In this document: one piece after another, positions 36,270 through 47,993 of the stretch
Layout of the letters: every line of letters begins with the position of its first letter
Position numbering within the stretch: position 1 is the stretch's first letter
Assembly: GCA_000149265.1 (NCBI GenBank)
Contig: CH003001.1
Location: forward strand, 451,558 to 515,557
DNA: 64,000 bases
Direction: 5' to 3'
DNA from: Ciona savignyi
Taxonomy: Eukaryota > Chordata > Ascidiacea > Phlebobranchia > Cionidae
Notes under the pieces: model-generated
What the model saw: the letters and a program-made list of their open reading frames with translations, nothing else
What the model was told of the DNA's origin: nothing
The model's database searches: none
Made by a program: the position numbers and the translations under genes

Positions 36270-39200
36270 ATGTCGCTACATTACGCAATTCGGAACAAAC
36301 TGCTTCCGGAAGTTCGGAAACTAGTGGAAGGAGGATCGGACGTGAATGATAAAGATGACAGCAAGAGGACACCTCTTACCATGTGCTGCTTGGAAGACGA
36401 CGAAAAGTGGGCTCTCGGAGTAGCCAGGATGCTGCTGCAGGTAGGGCGTGGCGCTTTGAAATAAAAAAAAATCGTCGCCTGATATGTAACAATTAACATT
36501 TTCTGAAAAATAAGTCGTTTGGGATGCGGAACCTGTGTTGTTTTGGTTCACGCATTATTTTACTTGAGCAATTACGATTTCGGCTTTCAGTGCATTAAAC
36601 GTGCCTGCAGCTTTAGTTTATGGGTATATATATTATTAAAAACGTTACCTGTTTATTATATATAAATATGTATTAATACATACTAATACAACCTAAAGCT
36701 TACATATAAAATTTTGTGTCGACAACGAAAAGTGAAGAATGCTAATGTGGCCCCTCCCTAAAGAATTTAATTGAGTGCAATTGTATTCCATTTCTTTTCT
36801 CATTAGTTTTAAAAAGAATGAAGTCGGTGTTATCAATCACGGAAAGTACTTTCACTGTCATTACAAAAGAACAATGGTGTTGGCCTAACAACTGTAACAC
36901 TTTAATCTCTTTTATTGTTAAAATCATCTATTAATTAAACTTAAACAGGCGTAGCGCCATCCATTGTCATTTTCTATTTATAAAAGAATAATGGCAAGTA
37001 AGCCATATATGCAGAACAAATATAGATCAGTGTCGATGATTATAACACCGGGTGTTACACGTTTAACTAGATCGGTTAGCACAGCCGTATTGGTTTCGTG
37101 CGACTTTGGTTTGTGTGGCTCTCGTGATTGCTGTCAAATACATTATGCAATATTTGAACCCTATGGTTATCTATGTATTAATGAATGATTAGGCAGTAAT
37201 TGTTACAATAGGAAAAATCGTCTAGGGAATTATACAAAATATGTCGCAGAAACGGTAATATTCACCCCGAAAGACACATTACCGTTCCTTTTAGTGTCGC
37301 ACGAACATGATATTAACGTCATTTTTTGTTTCTTTAAGGCCGGAGCCAAAGTTGGAATTACTGATAAGAACGGAAGAAGCCCATTAACGTTTTGCGTCCT
37401 ATTTAAGCGAGTTGATTTGTGTGAACTCTTCTTACGAGCAATCGATTTTGACCTGAACCAGGTAAAACTAATACTTTGTGACGCATCCCACATACCGACG
37501 TAAAATTAAAGATACTGAGCACTTAGAGACCGACTAGTTATTTTTATGTTGAAGTTCTGACTTATAAAAAATGTCTTTTTAGGGCCATTTTCGGAACATT
37601 GTCATGATCAACATTTATAAATAAATGATATTTACTGCACCACACTTGAAGAAAAATAGCTGTATAGTCAAATTCCGCACTTTTCGGTCATTTTTTAACA
37701 AAAAATAAACATGCTAGACATACAGAAACTTTGATAAATACTTTTTTAATTTTAATTGTAGTGAAGGTACGAACTATACGGATTTATTATATTTTAATCA
37801 GAGATAATTTATTTAGAAGTAGCTTGTATCGACCTATTGTTGTGCACATTATTTATTCTGTTGTAAAACGCAGGAGGACATTCTGGGCAACACGGCTTTG
37901 CACTACTCTTCACTTGTTGGGAATTTGCAAATTTGTTCGTTGATCTTGAGTGCCACCTTACGATCAAATTTATCTATCAACCCTCGAAACAAAATCGGTC
38001 AGACACCGGCCGGGTTAGCGTTGATTAAACATACAAACGAGTGCTACCAGCTTTTCAAACAAACGCCAAATATTGAATTTTTGTCCAAGGTAAATTAAAA
38101 ATGCTTACTGTTCTTTATATTTCTGCATCAACCTTTGAGGTTACAATATCAATATTTACTCCCGTGACTGGAAAATAGGGGGTGTTCTCACACGAGCAAT
38201 CATTAATTCACACCTCGCGTCCTATGTCGCAATGTTGTAGCAGGATAATCATGTTTATTTCCGGAGTGAAATATACAAGTTGCGATTGAACACGAGCATT
38301 TGCCATAATATCTCGTGTTCGCAGTTAGGTTTCTAACAACTGTGCCTTGCACAAGGACGCAATTGACTCCAATGCGCTTTCACCAGAGTTGCAACGCCAG
38401 GGCTAATATCAACATAGAAAAAAAACTTTAATTTGTAATTGTATATACTTCTATTAAATTTGTGATTTTCACGGGATGGATATTTTTTACTGGGCTAAAC
38501 AAAACTAAACTTAAAAGTCATATCCATGTTGATTGCTATATGTGAATTTATTGTTTAGATTCCTGACGTCATTTTAACTCGTCCTTGGATAAGAGAGCGA
38601 GAATTCGTGGACTGTCCGGATCTTATGCGAAAAGACGCGACCATGGATGTGTTGGAGGGAGCAAAAGTCCATCGATCCAGACCCCACCTGAACGTTCATC
38701 AGTTCCGAAGAGGATCGGCGGTTACCCGATCTCGAAAGCAGCGCTGCAGCAAGCGCAGAGCCCAAGTCGTCGACTCCAAAAAATCGAGCACAATCCTGAA
38801 AACGGAAAACTACGATTCAGATGAAAAGAATGGTACATCGTGGAAGAGCGTGCTACCGGAATATTTAGAAGTACTCCGAGAACAAGGAACGCCGTCCTAC
38901 AGACTTGCAGCAACTCCCGTAACCCAGAGTGTAAGCGAAGCACTGAATTATTCCACTCCAGATAAGACGCCATCTCCTACTACGGAAGAGGAAGACATAA
39001 AAGGTAAATTTATCATAAAGATTCCTTTTAAACGGGGTGATTCTACACGCTGCCTTAACATTATACCTTTTATTTCTATAATTAGTAAATGAAAATGACC
39101 GATAGGTTAGAGTGGATCACTTATATGCAGAATGAATATACAACAAATATAAATAGCCATCGAACTATAGTGTCCATCCAGTGTATACTGCATTCCTTAA

Positions 39201-39802
39201 TAAACAACACATATCAGATGTTGTAACTATATAGGTTTTGATTTTTGTGACACTGATCTTTCGTAGATGACCTCAATGCAGTGAACAGACGGAAAAGTTG
39301 TATGCCAAGGATTGGAACAAACAAAGTTCGTCCTGAAAACTATGAAGCATTCGCTTCACTACCAGGTTCCGACGGAAGGCGTAAATCTCGCCGCGATTCA
39401 ATTAGAAACTCTCAACTGACAGGAACATCCAGAAGAAAAACAATTGCTAGGATCCCTAATGAGCAGTGGTTGAACGACAAGACAAATTCAATAAGCGAAA
39501 GGTCGGACTCGCTAAGCCAAAAAGGTAACAAAGCAAGACCTCGTCGACTCTCAAAAGCTGTATCTAGAAAAAGCTTAACTGTGTCCGGTGACTCCACCGC
39601 CATTGAGGGATTGAGCGAGCAAAGATCCAGACCATCGGTCCGCATTTCCCTTGATAGCATTTCTGGTGTGGAACAGAAATCACTGATCAAAAACAATCCT
39701 CTCGGAAGACAACTTGATAAGGCGTTGTCAGACATTTCTGAAACAACCGAAGACCGGTTGTTTGAGGTGATGAAGAGACAGGTCGGTGAGGTAAATGGCT
39801 AA
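36270..39802 (+). CDS. Ankyrin-repeat protein, possibly ANKRD34-like (5 exons)
   Basis: Exons: 36270-36440, 37339-37461, 37874-38089, 38559-39003, 39267-39802; phases agree, about 496 residues. The first three exons encode three to four ankyrin repeats: LHYAIRNKLLPEVRKLVEGG, then RTPLTMCCLEDDEKW, AGAKVGITDKNGRSPLTFCV, and GNTALHYSSLVGNLQICSLI. Intron positions follow the repeat borders. The rest is basic and Ser/Arg-rich with many RRxS-type sites (RRKSCMPR, RRKSRRDS, SRRKTIAR), suggesting phosphorylation and disorder. N-terminal ankyrins with a Ser-rich basic tail and a length near 500 resemble vertebrate ANKRD34A-C, but I see no decisive C-terminal motif. ATG 36270 starts directly at a repeat. 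Candidate AATAAA signals lie at 40185 and 40194. Confidence 0.82.
38145..38400 (-). mobile_element. SINE fragments, rearranged
   Basis: Pieces such as CACACGAGCAATCATTAATTC, GCACAAGGACGCAATTGACT and two copies of the CGTGAATGG-like segment, in an intron of the ankyrin gene. Confidence 0.5.
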
Positions 39803-40595
39803 ATTAAGGTCAGGTTTTGCGGACAAATCGGTTTTATAGAAAAACGATTAATTTGGGCATTTCAGCTTAGCTATAGCATTTATAGACAATACACAAAATA
39901 TTTTGTTGTTAATTTCTTGTTAAACTCCAAAACACTGCTTTTAACCTGTCGACCTTCTTTAAAAGCTATATATTCTTCTTTTAATGAATATAAAATGTTT
40001 TAAAACATGCTCTTCTCAGAGGGAATATAGCATGACGCACTGTTAAACTTGAAATGCAGTAGCTCCTTTGATTTTATCCAATATATTAACTCTGCAAGTT
40101 AATATAACAAGAAAGGTGTTTTTTTTCAGAACAAAACATAGGTTTTTAAAAACACAACTAAAATAAGGGAAGGGTAAAAGCTGCAATAAAATCAATAAAA
40201 TTATAAAAATCCTGATTCGAAATTAATCCCTAACTATTATTTATATGTGCAGTTTATTTTATTTCTTTTATTTTGTTCTTAAAAGTGTGTCCGCCGAACC
40301 GTGTTTACCAGTTATTACATCAAATATTTTTTGAATCGGATTTTCCCATCCCCAAAATACAAATTCGTCCATGCGCCATTATATGTATAGTCTGCTTTGC
40401 ACATAACTTTGTTGTTGTTTTTCTTTATACTCTTCCTTGCAGTGTAGAAGCTTATTATTTTTAGCACAATATTGGCACAATTATTTTTGGACTACGTTGC
40501 AGTGGCTGGCTATGAATTACAATACATACATCTGTTTATAAAACAATTGGTTTTGTTACGTCGAAGAGTCCACAAATTAGTTTAATGGGTTAGCG

Positions 40596-40899
40596 CAGCG
40601 TTTCCCACCTTTTTTGGTCGCGGACTATTTCCTTACCAGCGAAAGTCTTTGCGGACTCAAAGTGCATCGATTTTCAATTAGCGTAAGTCAAAAGTGTAGC
40701 GTAACTGGACATGTGCATACGATACATTACTACAAACTTAAAATTACCTTGAGTTACAATGTCTCGTTGATAAAAACATCACTGCTGTTTATAACGATCA
40801 AAAACAAATAAAAGTTTTGCAAATTGTTGATGTGCTTGTGGACTCATTTAAACCTTCCATGACTCATTTGAGACCGCGGACTCGGGTTGGGAAACACTG
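40596..40899. mobile_element. hAT-type MITE, 304 bp, inserted in a SINE
   Basis: The ends are CAGCGTTTCCCACC and, reversed, CAGTGTTTCCCAACC. They are flanked by GGTTAGCG (40588-40595) and GGTTAGTG (40900-40907), an 8-bp target duplication with one difference. Both ends carry a GCGGACT-type subterminal motif. No transposase. A SINE head continues on the right side. Confidence 0.85.
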
Positions 40900-40907
40900 G
40901 GTTAGTG

Positions 40908-40975
40908 CGTCGACTTTCAGTCGAAGGGTTGTAGATTCGAAACAGGTTCCAGGGTCAGTCATTTTGGTTATCAGG
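40908..40975 (+). mobile_element. SINE 5'-head fragment
   Basis: CGTCGACTTTCAGTCGAAGG followed by GTAGATTCGAAACAGG matches the tRNA-like head. It directly adjoins the hAT MITE at 40596-40899, whose target duplication GGTTAGTG is the SINE A-box region. Confidence 0.65.
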
Positions 40976-41721
40976 GCATAGGTTATATAAAAGTCGTAAA
41001 GCCGCGTAACACTAACACATCCTTTTATCTGACATAGCATGTGGCAAATTCGCCATCATTCCGTATATTTTATGCTTTTGGCACCTTGTGCCGATTTATT
41101 TTATTGTTTCCCTGTGGCCCGTAAATCGGCGTTAGGAAAATTGTTTTCTAACTAATCGTCCTACCACGTACCATGTGTTGTGCCCACTTTTTACATGTAT
41201 CCGTCTGTACTTAAACGTGGTGTAACCAAAAAGTCTAATAACATAAACCTATAAACCCGCAGTCTGATAATTTTGTCTAGCAAACACCGAGACAAAATTA
41301 AGTAAATTTAATGTATTTTACTGTGTCAGCTTATACACAAGAATAAAATAACCTTACGTGAATATGTCGGATTGTGGGAGTCATCTTAAGCGAGTACTGT
41401 AAGCTATGGAATAGTCTGGCCAGATCAAGTGGCAAACAAGGCACAAATATTTATTATTTTGACGAAACCTCTAAGTATGTTTGTGGTCGATTGCATATCT
41501 ATTTAATGGATAATCAAAATATTAAGAAGGCAATCAAGTTCAATTATTATTTATAAGACAAGTATTCGGCAAGCGAGTAATTTAAGAAATCATATCTTTT
41601 AATAATAAATCGTGCATATTTACAGTGCCGTGCGCACTATAATGTATTTCGTGATATAAACAGATTTATATATTTTCACGTTTTTTACGATATTTTTGTG
41701 TGGTATTTACATTTAAACACC

Positions 41722-41795
41722 TTAGGATAGTATAGGATGTTCATGTTTATTCCCGTGAATGGCAAAACCAAGGGGGTTAACAAATGGGCAATTTA
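41722..41795 (-). mobile_element. SINE 3'-end fragment
   Basis: TAGGATAGTATAGGATGTTC, then ATTCCCGTGAATGGCAAAAC and GGGGTTAACAAATGGGCAA, then the match stops. Confidence 0.7.
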
Positions 41796-41924
41796 TTTCA
41801 AAACGCACTGCTTCACTATTACAAAACTTTACAGCTAAACGAGAACACCGTCGCGCAGCCTAGCATATGCTGCTTTCCACCAACCACACATTGAGGAATC
41901 ACAATTGTTACTTGGCAAAACACT

Positions 41925-42010
41925 CATTTAAAAACAATGTCTATAAAAGGAAGGATACGACTCGTCCTATCCTGCCGCGCATATAGGTCTTAATTGGTTA
42001 TACGCCATCT
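41925..42010. repeat. Dispersed repeat, second family, copy 2
   Basis: CAAAACACTCATTTAAAAAC followed by GACTCGTCCTATCCTGCCGC and GCATATAGG. Class unknown. Confidence 0.55.
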
Positions 42011-42502
42011 TTATTGAGTTCTGGTATTAATTTGCCGCGATGACGTTACACAGCTATTAACATTCCTAATACATGGTAAAACATTCAACTGGAACATGTT
42101 TTCATAAAGAGCGCATTTGCAGTGGATTGTAACTATCGATAGTTGGTTTCATAAGCTACATACACGAAGCAGGCAAGACAAATCAATTTTCATTTGCGAA
42201 TTCCTTTGATTTCGATATCTACGTTCAGTTTTAAAGCCAATTTTAATTTACGATTGTATATGTAAAGAAACCTAACCTGTTCTAATGTGTGTACACTGTG
42301 TTTGTATTATGACTGCATATAACTAGCTACACATAACGGATTTATTGCATACTATACTGTTGTCGTACATTTCACCAACACGACGTTGTTTATCTGCGAT
42401 GGTGGGTTTGTTCTGATGTTACTTCATGGTGGGCCTTCAAACTTTTTTTTTATATAACTTAGTCACTTCTTCTTAGTTACAGACGGAGTTGGTATAAAGC
42501 TT

Positions 42503-42800
42503 TAGGGTAGGATATTTATGTTGATGACCTTTAATGAAACAACATAATGACGCTAACACACGGGAAATCGTCAGGTCACCGCTCGCCCACCGTCGGGTTA
42601 TCGAGCTATTGCAGTTTGTTGTATGTAATCCATACTTTCGTTAATTTTGGTAGAACCCATCATTCCACCAGGTTCAGACATTGTCCAATTGCGTCCCGTA
42701 TTCGTTTGGTGCCCTGCCCAAGGACAATCGACTAGCTAGCCACCAATTTGGAATCATTAACGCTTCGTCTGAAAGACGACGCAATAATACGACTAGCTAA
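42503..42800 (-). mobile_element. tRNA-derived SINE, near full length
   Basis: Reverse copy: TAGGGTAGGATATTTATG tail side, body GAGCTATTGCAGTTTGTTGT, TGCCCAAGGACAATCGACTA, and the tRNA-like head complement up to about 42800. Between ANK and SHMT. Confidence 0.85.
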
Positions 42801-43096
42801 TCGATTGGGGTATTTGTTACAGAGTATGCCATTTTAATTCGGTCAACTTGTTCGTTAAATTGTACATTTGTATGGAACAAGTCACGTACTAAAAATGCAA
42901 TTAAATCCAAAACCTTTAGATTTAAAGTCTTAAGAATAAGCAGTGATTTAGCAGTAGACCATTTTAACATGTTTGTTAACTTATAACGACACAAATAAAA
43001 CGACAATCAAATATGGAAACATGGTGCGAATTTTTAATCCAGGCTGTATGAACATTTCATATAAACTGTGCAAGCAGCAAGACTATCTAGATCTGC

Positions 43097-43260
43097 TGGT
43101 TGCCTAAACCCAGCGGATTAATGGGTTTTACCAAATTGAAGGAACGTGGTCTATCATATACAACACACTGCAATATTACCTGTGTGTTAACCACTTGGTT
43201 TTCCCATTCACGGGGATAAAGATGAATATCCTATCCTGCCATCCTATATCCTAACGAAAC
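43097..43260 (+). mobile_element. SINE, 5' truncated
   Basis: Starts within the body (TGCCTAAACCCAGCGGATTA), continues through CATATACAACACACTGCAAT and CCCATTCACGGGGATAAAGA, and ends in an ATCCT-rich tail. Confidence 0.75.
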
Positions 43261-43654
43261 AGCCTAACGACTCGCAACACAACACAAGATTAACTTTTTT
43301 GTTTATAACAGCAGCAACATTTTTACACACGACAACAGAAATCATTCACGAAAACGGAACATCTAGAATATTAGTCGAGCTACTACCATTAAAAGGATTG
43401 AGCGGTTTTACAAATGCATGATTGGTCCACAAGTTACTACCGAGGCATCTACAGGTAAATCTATAGGTAAATCTAGTTGTTAGGAAAGGCAAAGTTTTAA
43501 AATTGTAATCCTAGGTAGTATAAAATAAAGTACCGCAAAACAAGGCACTACTCTAGTCTAAAGCACTACTGCAATTACACTTGATTGTCTTTTGTTCGAT
43601 AAGATGCAGGTTTTACATATTGTTGGTTACTTTTACATCCAATTTCGTGGACAT

Positions 43655-46600
43655 TTATGTGTACTTCAAGCCGGGAATGGGAAATGTGCGAGCGAAGCTT
43701 GCGACCTCGCTTTTTATGGCTGCAACCTTGGCGACAATTTCTTGGTCGTTGTTGAGCTTGGTTCTGAAATCCTTGAACGTGGCTTTCGGATCGAGACTTT
43801 TTTGAATATCAACTGCAAGTTGTACTCCCCTGGATGTTTTAAATAAATAAAAAAACAGTCAAAAGTTGTCCATCAAGTTATTTGAATCAGTTAACTCAAC
43901 TCCTGAAAGGATGGATATCAGTGGTTTGGAGTAGGACAGTATGGTGAAATAGTGGTTTAGGATTGGATGTGATGGTCATGTTTCTTCCCGTGAATGGAAA
44001 AACGCAAGGGGAGTTAACACACGGACAATCGTCAGATCACCTAGCATTCCACTGAGTTCAGGCAATGTTTGTCAGTTAAGTGCCTTGCCCAAGGACACAA
44101 CTGACCAGCTAGCGACTAGTTTCAAATATGCAACATTTCGGCTGGTAATTTTATATGTTAGCCTGTGCAATCGCAGTAATTTAAAGACCAAGAGTGGGCA
44201 ACTATCCTGGTATGCTTAATTACTGTTACACAATTATAAAATAACAATTAAGTCCTGTCCCTTAAAAGGTAATATGAATTTGTAAAAGGTGAACAAAACC
44301 TGTCAATAAAGTCTGCAACCCTTTCAAAGTCTTTGGCATTGAGTCCCCGTGAAGTGAGAGCAGGTGATCCTAAACGTAACCCACTGGGTCTGAGAGCAGC
44401 TTTATCACCGGGACAGGTGTTCTTGTTACATGCTACCCCAATGGCTTCTAATACTTTGTCGGCACGATTTCCATCGGTACCCTGTTTAATTTTAAATACA
44501 TTTTAAGATACAAGTTCAAATTATTATGAAAGATACGCCTAAAAGAGTATTCCAGACAATCATCATAAATTATCACAATGGCCTTGAGATAAATACCATG
44601 GGTATAAAAAAGAAAGAAAATATGATATTTGTTTCAACAGATTAAAAATAAGGAATAAGGAAGAATAATGTTGGGTAACATTTAAACCTTGCTTTTGAGG
44701 TTGACAAGAATAAGATGGGTATCCGTGCCACCGGTGACAACGTCATAACCCTTGTCCATCAGCACTCGGCCCAGTGTTTGTGCATTTACCACAACCTGTG
44801 AGAAAAGATATGTTTTTCAAAGTTTTCTGTGTAAACAATATGTCTGTTGTCTTTATATATGTGAAAGACATTGTTCAAATTTGTGATTGTTTACATTACA
44901 GTGGTGAATGGTGACAAAAATAGTCTATTTAACAAATTATTTAAAAAAATTTCTAAGGTATCCAGTAGTAGTTTACTTTTAGACCTATTTAGAAGGATCA
45001 CTTATTTCTTGATAAAGATACCTTACCTACATTTATACCGTTTAAATAATAATCATATAATTAACCAGAATCTAATTAGTGAATAAAGTATGTTAAAATA
45101 ACTTACATTTTTCGTGGTATTCATGTGAACATGAGAGTGACGTGGGGCTTGCAGCAGGGCACACACAGGCAACCGACCCCGCCAATAGGCGTGGTTGTGT
45201 GGACCACCTTGCAAACCAGGGAAAACGGCCTCGTTTATCGGCTTTTCAAAGTTGTACATTTCAGCGGGTTTGCCGTTGGCTGCAGGGACTTTGACCCCAC
45301 GTCTGTAGAAGATGATACCAGCCCTGGGACCCCTGGTAATTAATAGAATAGTTTTCTTTGTTTGATTTTTGTTCTTATTGGGAGAAAAATTGACCAGTTC
45401 AGAGGATTAGCATGCACAATATGTTAAATCCAGTATATTTTATTTTATTCATGGAATATATGCTGCATAAAAAATACTAAAATACGCTCTACAAAATTTT
45501 AGGGAAAGAACGGTTGTTCCAAATTCTGTTAGCCATTATATATAATAGAACAGGATATTCATGTTTTACCCTAGAAATGGGAAAATGCAAGAGTTATGAC
45601 ACTGATATGAGTTAGATTACGTCAAGTTACAACTTACCAAGTATAATATGGAAATGTAATTTGAATGTACCCAAATATCTTTATGGGTAAAAATGAAGTA
45701 AATCTACAAGTGCCAATATAAAGTAAAACTTTACACCATTTGATACAACCATAAAACATTTTGACGACATTCCAGTTTATATTTGCATACATTACTGGTT
45801 ACTGTGCAAAATACTGTACCTATTACCTTAAGGTTTTGTGGGTGGTACTGGTGACGATATGGCAGTGTTCAAATGGCGATGGTATGACATTTGCAGCAAC
45901 TAGTCCACTGACGTGAGCCATATCCGCCATTAATATTGCCTTGTTGTCGTCTGTGATTTTTCTCATACGCCTTGAAACAAAATTTATTCTGTATTATACA
46001 TTACACTGGTGATGATATTCAAATGGGTGATAATAAAAAATGAACTAAAATATCCAAGAGCTTCTGCTATCATAACAGCATTGTGATTCTGCTATCACAA
46101 CAGTACCAGTAACTTGTTTTAACGATTATATAACAGTTTCAAATTTTATGTCAGAAACCCTACAGGCAATATGCTAGAAATCGGTACCGGTAACCACAAA
46201 AATAACAAAAGCAAGGGTTTTTCTCAATGATGCATAATCCTACAGGTCATTGACCACTTTCTTTACAACACATAACACAGTCCTGCTGTTTTTAACTAAA
46301 TTAGTACTTTTATGATAGCAAAAAAACACTTATTCCAATGGTGTACTTTATTCGGAAGGATTTTCAAAAACATTGGTTTACTGGTAATTATTAACTAAGT
46401 GCGAAGCTGAGTGAAGAAACCTCTAATCTGTTGTTGTTGTAAAAACTGCTTACTCGTAATCGANNNNNNNNNNNNNNNNNNNNNNNNNNNNNNNNNNNNN
46501 NNNNNNNNNNNNNNNNNNNNNNNNNNNNNNNNNNNNNNNNNNNNNNNNNNNNNNNNNNNNNNNACTTGGGCTTGAAAAGTTTTGCATTTTGAGCGAGTTG

Positions 46601-47993
46601 GTCGTAATCAATCAGCCCAGTTTCTGGATTGACCTAACACGACAAGATAAGATTTAATTTAGTTAAACTCCAATTTAAAAAAAAAAGTATTATTTAGAAG
46701 TATTTAATTTATCAGCCCTGTGTGGACAGTATTTAATTCACTATCTATAATAACTCATAACTTATGCTTTATAAAGCTTGTATCAGTCCAGACGCCCTTC
46801 ACACATTTTAACCTTGTATGGCATTGATTCGAAAAATATGGATGTTGCTGATATTTTTTTCTTTTCGGTCATGAATCCATGTGTGAGATGGCCACCGTCC
46901 GGAAGATCTAATCCCATTATTCGGCCGTGTGGTTCTACCACCGCTGTGGGAAAATGGGTATTGGAAATAGTTACACTGTGTATTGCCTAAACAACAAATT
47001 AAAGCAAAAACATAGGGTAACGAACCCAAATTTAATATTAAGTAGTTTTAAGATCTAAGAACATTTTACAATTTTTAAATCTCTTTTCCAATATTATTTC
47101 AAGCTTTGTCAGTCCCCCTCCAGGTATTTATTCGGTATAAAGGTTATTAAATTCTATCATAAAAAACACTGCAGTAAGTCGTTTATTACAGAGCACAGCT
47201 GAGTGTCATTTATGGCTTTGTGCAAATACAAGAGCTAAAATTAAAATTACCGTACTCACCATTATTTTAAATATGGGCTGTACACTTTTATTTTATTTTT
47301 TTTAAAACGGTAAGAAGATTAAAGTTAATTATAATGAAAAAAAAACTGTTAACTGTAATTATAATAAAGAAACCCAAAAATATGCAAAATGACTGTCATT
47401 AAACCACTTGTAAAATTAAATTTGCAATGCATTTAATAAAAACATCCCACTTACCTGTTAAGACGGCAAAATTGGCAGGTGAACCAGAGTATGGTTGGAC
47501 ATTGACTCCCCATTCTGCAGGATTAAGTTTAAAAACTTCCAAAGCTTCGTTTTTGACAGAGTAACTCAAGTTCGTCAATGTTTTCGGTTCCTCCATAGTA
47601 TCTATTGGATAATATATTCAGTGAAATTAATAAAGGATATTTGGTCTAACCCCACAGGTAGAATGTAGGCTGGGGAGAGGGGTGGGTACATTTAGCACCA
47701 CATACCATGAATAGACTACTTGGGATTTATGTAAAAATATATAATGTGGAATATGTTAGGTAGTACCTTACGCCTGGATATCCTTCGGAATATTTGTTGT
47801 TCAAACAAGACCCAAGAGCTTCTAAGACGGCACCACTAGTAAAATTTTCTGATGCAATTAATTCTAAACCGTCCCTTTGGCGTTCTTTCTCATTTCTGAT
47901 GATTTTGTAGATTTCTGGGTCATTAACTTCGAGCGACTCTTCTAACCACAACGATTCTTTTGTTTCTAAAGGCTTTAAATCTCCAGAAGCCAT
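43655..47993 (-). CDS. SHMT1: Serine hydroxymethyltransferase, cytosolic type (frame errors, gap)
   Basis: PLP enzyme interconverting serine plus tetrahydrofolate with glycine plus 5,10-methylene-tetrahydrofolate. Exons: 47993-47767, 47601-47455, 46943-46813, 46633-46454 (contains the N gap), 45970-45827, 45332-45107, 44795-44688, 44481-44300, 43829-43655. The start [20 protein letters not shown] shows no mitochondrial presequence. Hallmarks present: [66 protein letters not shown], and THKTLR with the PLP lysine. If one extra base in exon 2 is ignored and about 36 bp are assumed in the gap, the length is about 484 residues, as usual for the cytosolic form. Exon 2 changes frame near 47545, and exon 6 is garbled after [12 protein letters not shown]. 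Likely sequence errors near the gap, though a decayed allele cannot be excluded. Confidence 0.9.
43958..44140 (-). mobile_element. SINE with internal deletion
   Basis: The tail side (TAGGATTGGATGTGATGG, CCCGTGAATGGAAAAACGC) joins directly to CATTCCACTGAGTTCAGG and TGCCCAAGGACACAACTGAC; the central part is missing. Last SHMT intron. Confidence 0.75.
45540..45620 (-). mobile_element. SINE fragment
   Basis: AACAGGATATTCATGTTTTA, GAAATGGGAAAATGCAAGAG and a GTTAGATTACGTC remnant, in an SHMT intron. Confidence 0.55.
46464..46563. other. Assembly gap of exactly 100 N
   Basis: A run of 100 undetermined bases inside SHMT exon 4. The round number suggests a placeholder of unknown size. Confidence 0.98.

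Larger units (their letters stand above)
39803..43654. other. Repeat-rich gap between convergent ANK and SHMT genes
   Basis: About 3.85 kb with the hAT MITE 40596-40899, SINE pieces at 40908, 41722, 42503 and 43097, and the second repeat family at 41925. No further coding region is supported. Confidence 0.6.

Noticed and set aside
47399-47596. ORF beginning [20 protein letters not shown] as a separate start
   Set aside because: This Met is a wrong-frame reading of the conserved [13 protein letters not shown] segment; the exon belongs to SHMT.
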